Below are positions 58,916-64,000 of a DNA stretch of 64,000 nt, piece after piece. Below the pieces are notes generated by a model, which saw only the letters and a list, made by a program, of their open reading frames with translations, was not told the DNA's origin and did not search any database. The stretch spans positions 1 through 64,000 of the forward strand of contig NZ_BDCC01000061.1 of the NCBI RefSeq assembly GCF_001613305.1, read 5' to 3'. This stretch comes from Nocardia vaccinii NBRC 15922 (GTDB lineage Bacteria > Actinomycetota > Actinomycetes > Mycobacteriales > Mycobacteriaceae). The translations under genes and the position numbers were made by a program. Each line of letters begins with the position of its first letter. Position 1 is the first letter of the stretch.

Positions 58916-59380
58916 TCAGTGGTCCGTATCGGCGATCAGCGGCCGTTGTTCGTCGTCGTCCTCGAAGTTGCCGCGCAGGTGTGGCGGCTCCGTCGAAGGG
59001 GGCGGCGCGGGCGGCAGGATATCCTCCAGATCCGGTGCGCCCTCGATGATTTCGGAGAGTTTCGGCAGCCGCGATCTACGCTCGATCAGCGGTTGCATGA
59101 GTTCGCGGCTGCGATTGCGCACCCCTTGCATCGCTGCTTGCGCGGCGGCGGTCACGTACTCGGCGAGCTCCTCGTAGCTCAGATCCGAGACCTCGCTGCC
59201 GAACTTGGTTTCCACCACCATGCCGTCGGCATTGACCGTCACCTGCACGCGGTCCTCGCCGATCGACGCCGTCGCCGTCAGCTCGGAACGCCGCTGCTGC
59301 AGGTCGGCGATACCGCGCATCTGGTCCTGCAGTCCCTCGAGCATCGTGGCCACATTGGCCGCCAACCGCTCGTTGACCAT
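58916..59380 (-). CDS. YbaB/EbfC-family protein of the T7SS locus
   Basis: 154 residues. Residues 1-110 have the YbaB pattern: LQDQMRGIADLQQRRSELTATAS, VQVTVNADGMVVETKFGSEV, LSYEELAEYVTAAAQAAMQGV. A proline-rich acidic tail (ILPPAPPPSTEPPHLRG) follows. In T7SS loci such proteins (EspL-like) lie between the WXG100 and toxin-type genes and probably act as chaperones or nucleoid-associated factors. ATG 59380 follows GGAGGTGTC. Confidence 0.85.
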   Translation of the reverse strand: MVNERLAANVATMLEGLQDQMRGIADLQQRRSELTATASIGEDRVQVTVNADGMVVETKFGSEVSDLSYEELAEYVTAAAQAAMQGVRNRSRELMQPLIERRSRLPKLSEIIEGAPDLEDILPPAPPPSTEPPHLRGNFEDDDEQRPLIADTDH

Positions 59381-59425
59381 GACACCTCCACCGTAGGCTC
59401 TGCCCATCAAGCTCATCGCACGACG

Positions 59426-59457
59426 GTGAATAAGACGTGTCGCACAAGGAAATCCGA
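59426..59457 (-). repeat. 32-nt motif, copy 1 (upstream of the YbaB-like gene)
   Basis: GTGAATAA-N7-CGCACAAGGAAATCCGA on the plus strand, 45 nt ahead of the minus-strand YbaB-like start. The same motif with the same 7-nt spacer precedes the CpnT-like gene (63624-63655). Likely a shared promoter or regulator site. Confidence 0.6.
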
Positions 59458-59486
59458 TCCGACGTCGACACGATCTTCGATCGTCA

Positions 59487-62400
59487 CTAGAGCTTGAATG
59501 CCACGTCCACATTCGAGGGGCCGGACGATCCGCTCCCGCCGGGATCGGTTCCCGCCGGGTTGGTTCCGCTCGGGTTGGTACCGCTCGGATCGGTTCCCGC
59601 CGGGTTGCTTCCCGCAGGATTCGTTCCGCCCGGGTTGTCGCCGAACGGGTTGTCCCCGAAGGGGTTGCCTCCGGAGCCCGACGCGCCCGAACCCGTCGCA
59701 CCCGGCCCCGATGCCCCGCCCGGACCCGTCGCACCAGGGCCGGTGGGACCGCTCGCCCCGTCCAGCCACGTGTCGGCACTCGGCGCGGTCGGCGCCTCGT
59801 ACGGCCCCGGCAGCTCTCGCCACTCGGGTTCGCGCTTCGGACGGGTCTTCGCCTTCATATCGGTCGACTTGCCCAGGAAGTCGTCGTCCCGGTTCGGCGC
59901 GGCCGGAGCCGCCGGGGGCCCGCCGGCGGCCGGAGCCGGACGAGCCGGATTCCGCGGCGGAACCGGCGGAGGCACCGGCGCCCCGACCGGACGATTCGGA
60001 TTCCGCGGCGGAGGCGGCGGCGCCGTGCGGTCGCCCCCACCTCTGTTGTCGGCCGGCGCAGCGTAGAGCGAATCGTCGTCGCTGGAGCGGCCGCGCATAC
60101 TTCCCGACGAGAAGAGCGAATCGTCATCGCCCATGCCGGTCCGGAAATTCGGCCGGAAGCCGAAACCGTCGTCGTAGCCCCCTTCTCCGAAGCGGCCCGG
60201 CCGGAAGATGTAACCGCCACCGTTCTCGTCGATTCCGAAGCGACCCGGACGGTAGACGAATTCGTCGTCGCTACTTCCGAAACTCGGCATCCTGAACCGT
60301 CCGGGATTCGACGGCCCCCCGCCGAGCGCACCGGACATGTGGTTACCGAATTCGTCATCCGAGTGATCACCACCTCGGAACGGTCTCGGAATGTAGTGCT
60401 CGCTATCCGAGTCATCACCACGGAACGGCCGCGGAACGAACTGCTCATCATCCGAACCACCGCCCCGGAACGGCCGGGGAGTGCCGCGTTCGTTGCCGCC
60501 CCCCAGGGCGCCGGGAGCCGAACGGATGCTCAGGTTGTCGCCGCCGCCGCGCGCGACGCCGCCGGTGCCGAAGGGATGCGGAATGTCCTCGATGTCGAAC
60601 CCGCCTCTGCGGCCCGCAGGCCCGAAGTAGATCGAACCGTCGTCGCCGCGGTAGAGCTCGAAATCGTCCTCGCCTCGGCTGTTCGGCCGGAACAACACCT
60701 CGTAGTCGGAGATCTGGTCGGAGCCACCACGCCTTCCCGAGAATCCCGGGAACTCGTCGGCACTGCCACGGGAGTTCCGGTAATCCGACAGATAGTCGTA
60801 GAAGTCCGATTCGTCATCCGAACCGCGACGCGACACCGGGCCGCCGCGCAGGTTCGAACCGCCCTGCTCGGAATTGCCACGTGACGGCGTGGGTGACTTG
60901 AATCCGCCGTCCACCGAGGACTCGAAGGAGGTCGGCGGTTTCTTCGGAGTTTGCTCCGATTCGCCGCTCATACCCGCACGCGGCGGCACCGGGGTCTGTT
61001 GCTCGTTCGGCCGGAACACCTGATCGTCGCCACCACGCAACGATCCGGGCGCGGACCCGCCGCGGAATCCGCCACCGCGGAACCCGTCGTTGCCGACCGG
61101 GCCGATCACCCCGCTGTCGCGGCCGCCGCCCAGCGACGCGGGCGCGGATCCACCACCGGGGAACAGCGTCTCATCGAAGTTCGGCCGGAAGCCGTAACTC
61201 TCGTTGTCCGACCCGATCGACTCGTCGTCGCGATTACCGCGCAGTGACGGCGAAACTTCCCGACCGCCCCCGAACAGATCACCTTCCGGACCCATCCGGA
61301 ACATCCCGCCCTCTTCGCTGTCGGAGTTGACCGACTCCTGGCGAGGGGGACGAATCAGATCGTCGTCCGGCACCATTCGCAGGAACTCGTCGAGGGACGA
61401 CTGGTTGGACCGGCCGCCGACGGAGCCCTGCTCACTCTCCGCGGGCGGCCGTATCGTCGGGTTGCCCTCGCGGAGCTGCGGGGGTGCGGACAGGGACCGG
61501 CCGCCGCCGCGCCCGACCTCCGTGCCGAACGACCTTCCTCGCATGCCCGTGTTGTTCGTGGACCCGTCCCCGAACAGGCCGCCGCGCGCGGTCGACCGGC
61601 CGCCGAGGAGATTCGACGACTCGCCGAGTGCGGGCCCGCGGTACTTCCCGCCGCCGATTCCCGAGGTGAGACCGGACTTCCCGCCACCCGAGCCGGGCGT
61701 CAACTCGGACTTGCCACCACCCAGGCCGGGCGTGGTCTGGGTCTTGCCACCACCCAGACCGGGCGTGATCTCGGACTTCCCGCCACCCAGGCCGGGCGTC
61801 AACTCGGATTTCCCGCCACCCAGGCCAGGCGTGATCTCGGATTTCCCACCACCCAGACCGGAAGCCACGTTCGACCTCCCGCCACCGAGGCCGGAGGTCA
61901 GCGGCGACTGACCGCTCTGCCTCGACGTGGGCGCGGGGAACAGGTCCGAGTTGCCGCGCCCGCCGCCGAGAGTGGACCCCTGACTCCGGCTGTCGACCGG
62001 GAAGCCGCGCTGTAGACCGCCGTTACCGCGCAGGCCCGAACTCCCGCCCAGCTGCGAACTGTTGGCAACCGGACGGATCACCGTCGACGAACCGTCCTGC
62101 GTCCCACCGGTCCCCCGCAGCCCCGACGACGGAGCAAGTTGTGCGTTGCCGCCGCCACGACTCGATCCCAAGGGCTGCATCTCGATCTGGTCGGAGCCAC
62201 CGTTGGTTCTCGAATTAGTCTGCGGTGCAGGGTGATTGGTCGGCCTCGCGATGACCTGGCCGGTGTTACCGGCGGTCGTGTTGGTCTGCGCTCCGGTATT
62301 CCGCGTGGTGTTGCCACCCGTGGTCGTATTACCACCGGTGGTCGTGTTGCCGTCCGTCGTGGTGTTGCCACCGGGCCGCGTATTGCCACCGGTGGTGGTG

Positions 62401-63557
62401 TTGCCACCCGTCGTGGTGTTGCCACCGTTCGTGGTGTTGCCCGCGTTCGGATTCGGACGATCGGTCCGCTTGACCTTGTTCGTCGCCTGGTTCTTCATCC
62501 ACACCGAGTACCGCAGATCGTCGGTGGTCGGTACCGTCCGCTTGACGAACGTGCCGCGCGCCGCGCCGACGATCGCACCACGCGAGATACCGCCGACCCA
62601 GCCCATCGGTGAGCCGAACGCTCCCGGGCCGTAGGCGGCCGCGGCGACCATATTCCCGAAAAGCGTGCTGGTCGCGCCCGAGACCGCGCCGATGCTCGCG
62701 CCGCGCAACACCGCCCCCGCCGGGTAGGCGATGCCCTTGCCGAGCGGGATGTTCATCTTGGCGAGCGAACTGCCCAGATACTTGTCCATCCCGAAACCCA
62801 TGTAACGCGCGACCTCCCGACCGGGTATCGAACCGGCGGCCGACGCCGCCATCGAGACGCCGAATTCCTTCCAGTCGAAGCTGTGCCGCTTACCCGCCGC
62901 GATCTGACCGACCTGCACCGCGCCGTCCATCAGCGCCGAGGTCGCCGCGCCCTCGAGGATCTTGACCGTGTAAACGCCGAATCCCTTGGCGCTGGGCATG
63001 ATCAGCTTGCCGCCGCTGAGCAGCTCCTTGAAGTAGTAGCGCTCCTTCATCGCCGAGGCGCCCAGGCGCTGAGCCAGCCGCTCGACGAAGTTCTGGACGT
63101 AGTCCTCGACGATCTTCAGCACCGAGCGGGTGGTCGCGATGGCTCCGGCCTCCACGGCCGGCGCGGTCGGCGGGAACGTCCACGCCCAGATGATCTCGGC
63201 CGCCAACCAGGCCAGCGACAGGATGATGGTGAGCTTGGTGGCCTGCAACTGGGTGCCCATATCGAAGGTCGAGTCGGATACCTCCTGCAACATCTCGGCC
63301 AGCGTCTTGACCGAATGGTCGCCGTTGATCAGGTCATCGAATTTCGCACCCATGCTGTCCGCGCCCGCGCCGGCGGGGTAGGCCTTCTCGGTATCGGATT
63401 TCGCCGTTTCGACGTCCGGTTCCAGTGCGGACAGGGCCTGCGCGGCGGCCTTCCACGCGTTCGACAGGGCCCACATGGCGTCCTCGTCGCCGTCGGGCCA
63501 GGCGGTGCCCGCGATCCAGCCCAACCAGCGCAATTCGGGCGGCATCTCGAGCGTCAT
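59487..63557 (-). CDS. CpnT N-terminus-like T7SS protein with long repetitive tail
   Basis: 1356 residues. Residues 1 to about 330 match the N-terminal domain of CpnT-like proteins: PELRWLGWIAGTAWPDGDED, MWALSNAWKAAAQAL, a hydrophobic stretch (TIILSLAWLAAEIIWAW, about 110-127) and Gly/Ala-rich segments. After that the chain is low-complexity: eight GNTTTG-type hexapeptides (about 372-419), eight GLGGGKSExTP undecapeptides (about 552-639), then hundreds of residues of Gly/Arg/Ser/Asp-rich RPFRGG- and DDE-type repeats, a PPPPPRNP segment and GxxP repeats to the end. No toxin domain such as TNT, nuclease or ADP-ribosyltransferase is recognisable. ATG 63557 follows GGGGGGAGATGACTCT. Heads the T7SS gene group. 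Confidence 0.85.
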   Translation of the reverse strand: MTLEMPPELRWLGWIAGTAWPDGDEDAMWALSNAWKAAAQALSALEPDVETAKSDTEKAYPAGAGADSMGAKFDDLINGDHSVKTLAEMLQEVSDSTFDMGTQLQATKLTIILSLAWLAAEIIWAWTFPPTAPAVEAGAIATTRSVLKIVEDYVQNFVERLAQRLGASAMKERYYFKELLSGGKLIMPSAKGFGVYTVKILEGAATSALMDGAVQVGQIAAGKRHSFDWKEFGVSMAASAAGSIPGREVARYMGFGMDKYLGSSLAKMNIPLGKGIAYPAGAVLRGASIGAVSGATSTLFGNMVAAAAYGPGAFGSPMGWVGGISRGAIVGAARGTFVKRTVPTTDDLRYSVWMKNQATNKVKRTDRPNPNAGNTTNGGNTTTGGNTTTGGNTRPGGNTTTDGNTTTGGNTTTGGNTTRNTGAQTNTTAGNTGQVIARPTNHPAPQTNSRTNGGSDQIEMQPLGSSRGGGNAQLAPSSGLRGTGGTQDGSSTVIRPVANSSQLGGSSGLRGNGGLQRGFPVDSRSQGSTLGGGRGNSDLFPAPTSRQSGQSPLTSGLGGGRSNVASGLGGGKSEITPGLGGGKSELTPGLGGGKSEITPGLGGGKTQTTPGLGGGKSELTPGSGGGKSGLTSGIGGGKYRGPALGESSNLLGGRSTARGGLFGDGSTNNTGMRGRSFGTEVGRGGGRSLSAPPQLREGNPTIRPPAESEQGSVGGRSNQSSLDEFLRMVPDDDLIRPPRQESVNSDSEEGGMFRMGPEGDLFGGGREVSPSLRGNRDDESIGSDNESYGFRPNFDETLFPGGGSAPASLGGGRDSGVIGPVGNDGFRGGGFRGGSAPGSLRGGDDQVFRPNEQQTPVPPRAGMSGESEQTPKKPPTSFESSVDGGFKSPTPSRGNSEQGGSNLRGGPVSRRGSDDESDFYDYLSDYRNSRGSADEFPGFSGRRGGSDQISDYEVLFRPNSRGEDDFELYRGDDGSIYFGPAGRRGGFDIEDIPHPFGTGGVARGGGDNLSIRSAPGALGGGNERGTPRPFRGGGSDDEQFVPRPFRGDDSDSEHYIPRPFRGGDHSDDEFGNHMSGALGGGPSNPGRFRMPSFGSSDDEFVYRPGRFGIDENGGGYIFRPGRFGEGGYDDGFGFRPNFRTGMGDDDSLFSSGSMRGRSSDDDSLYAAPADNRGGGDRTAPPPPPRNPNRPVGAPVPPPVPPRNPARPAPAAGGPPAAPAAPNRDDDFLGKSTDMKAKTRPKREPEWRELPGPYEAPTAPSADTWLDGASGPTGPGATGPGGASGPGATGSGASGSGGNPFGDNPFGDNPGGTNPAGSNPAGTDPSGTNPSGTNPAGTDPGGSGSSGPSNVDVAFKL
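61640..61900 (-). repeat. 33-nt tandem repeats (GLGGGKSExTP) in the CpnT-like gene
   Basis: Eight units of 11 codons; alternate units carry SEITP or SELTP, and outer units are degenerate (RSNVAS, KSGLTS, KYRG), as expected from unequal crossing-over. Confidence 0.85.
62300..62443 (-). repeat. 18-nt tandem repeats (GNTTTG) in the CpnT-like gene
   Basis: Eight units of 6 codons of the form GNTTxG, at about residues 372-419 of the protein. Confidence 0.85.
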
Positions 63558-63623
63558 AGAGTCATCTCCCCCCACGCTCTGCACCCGGCCCTCGGATCTT
63601 GCTTACCAGGAGACCGGACTTCA

Positions 63624-63655
63624 GTGAATAACCGATGGCGCACAAGGAAATTCGA
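63624..63655 (-). repeat. 32-nt motif, copy 2 (upstream of the CpnT-like gene)
   Basis: GTGAATAA-N7-CGCACAAGGAAATTCGA on the plus strand, 66 nt ahead of the minus-strand CpnT-like start. Differs from copy 1 at one of 25 defined positions. Confidence 0.6.
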
Positions 63656-63755
63656 CAAGGCGAACGATCCTCGTCCGCACTGCCCGCGCGACGCGCCCGC
63701 GAACCACCGGTGAACCGTGCGCGCCGAAGCGGCCGTGATATCGCATGATGGGCAG

Positions 63756-64000
63756 GTGAATGGGATCCCGGTCTGGCTGCGGCCCTCGCGTTGGGGGGTG
63801 CGGATCCGGTCGGCCATGACTGCCGCGCTGGTCGTCGGCGTGGTGCTGCTGATCGCCGCGGGCGCGATGCTCGGGCTGCTGCGTCGCTCGCTGATTCACC
63901 AGCTGGACGTCGCCGCCGACACCAGGACCAGCCAGATCGCCGACGAACTGGGACACAGCGACGGCCGTAAGGTCCCGGACGGGCTGCTCGCCGTCGAGGG
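63756..64000 (+). CDS. Sensor histidine kinase, N-terminal part
   Basis: The frame starts at GTG 63756 and runs out of the window after 81 codons. It shows a cytoplasmic start (WLRPSRWGVRIRSAMT), one membrane helix (AALVVGVVLLIAAGAMLGLL) and the beginning of an external domain (RRSLIHQLDVAADTRTSQIAD), the usual layout of actinobacterial sensor kinases. The kinase domains are outside the window, so the call is by architecture only. Divergent from the T7SS locus. Confidence 0.65.
   Translation, partial: MNGIPVWLRPSRWGVRIRSAMTAALVVGVVLLIAAGAMLGLLRRSLIHQLDVAADTRTSQIADELGHSDGRKVPDGLLAVE

Noticed and set aside
59494..60295. Plus-strand proline-rich open frames opposite the CpnT-like gene
   Set aside because: They are antisense readings of the Gly/Arg/Pro-rich repeats.
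61640..62443. CRISPR-like array
   Set aside because: Tandem repeats are in-frame coding units (33 and 18 nt) without unique spacers, inside a protein gene.
1..64000. tRNA, rRNA, insertion sequences, prophage or integrative element
   Set aside because: No transposase or integrase motifs, and no tRNA cloverleaf or rRNA sequence was recognised on reading both strands.

Overview
The window is high-GC actinomycete chromosome with many GTG starts and 1-8 nt gene overlaps. Two F420-type luciferase-like oxidoreductases, a class Ib ribonucleotide reductase, an MCE protein, a FadE-like dehydrogenase and a type VII (ESX)-type locus point to a mycolic-acid bacterium, most likely Nocardia or a close relative. 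This is inference: there is no rRNA or tRNA gene, IS element, prophage or CRISPR array in the window to fix the taxon.

Layout. 1-5.1 kb: 3' part of an MFS drug exporter, a regulator made of two fused GntR/FadR units, a crotonase remnant, a TetR regulator and an unknown protein. 5.2-10.3 kb: nrdF, a HAD-like gene and nrdHIE; both nrd promoters carry a pair of NrdR-like boxes. 10.5-13.5 kb: FMN reductase and divergent TetR sharing a palindrome, nadE, a Uma2-family nuclease. 13.5-17.8 kb: molybdopterin cluster (moaA-moaD divergent from moeA-moaC/mogA fusion-moaE). 17.8-21.1 kb: MarR/F420 oxidoreductase pair, anti-sigma-type ATPase, G3E GTPase.

21.2-29.2 kb: a TetR-controlled nitrogen operon (amino acid/polyamine/cation-type permease, two DUF1989 proteins, a urea/guanidine carboxylase carboxyltransferase protein, allophanate hydrolase). 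By homology this is a guanidine (carboxyguanidine) assimilation route, but the carboxylase lacks both the biotin carboxylase and the biotin carrier domains. 29.2-34.7 kb: secreted peptidoglycan amidase, Rieske lipoprotein, small secreted protein, galT-galK with a short upstream ORF, thioesterase. 34.7-44.2 kb: MarR and a methyltransferase/membrane protein/multicopper oxidase operon, epimerase, two-component system, polytopic glycosyltransferase-like protein, GT2 and a DUF2064 transferase; together these look like one surface-glycan or secondary-metabolite unit.

44.4-57.3 kb: serine beta-lactamase-like esterase, His-tailed DUF318 permease behind a metalloregulator-type palindrome, second F420 oxidoreductase, an atypical aldehyde dehydrogenase, AraC regulator, membrane stress proteins, acyl-CoA dehydrogenase, YceI, an orphan MCE protein and a membrane esterase. 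57.4-58.4 kb: two CrcB fluoride-channel subunits behind a sequence that fits the fluoride riboswitch. 58.4-63.6 kb: a T7SS locus (WXG100-like, YbaB-like, and a 1356-residue CpnT-N-terminus-like protein with a long repetitive tail and no recognisable toxin domain), with the same 32-nt motif upstream of two of its genes. The window ends in the start of a sensor kinase.
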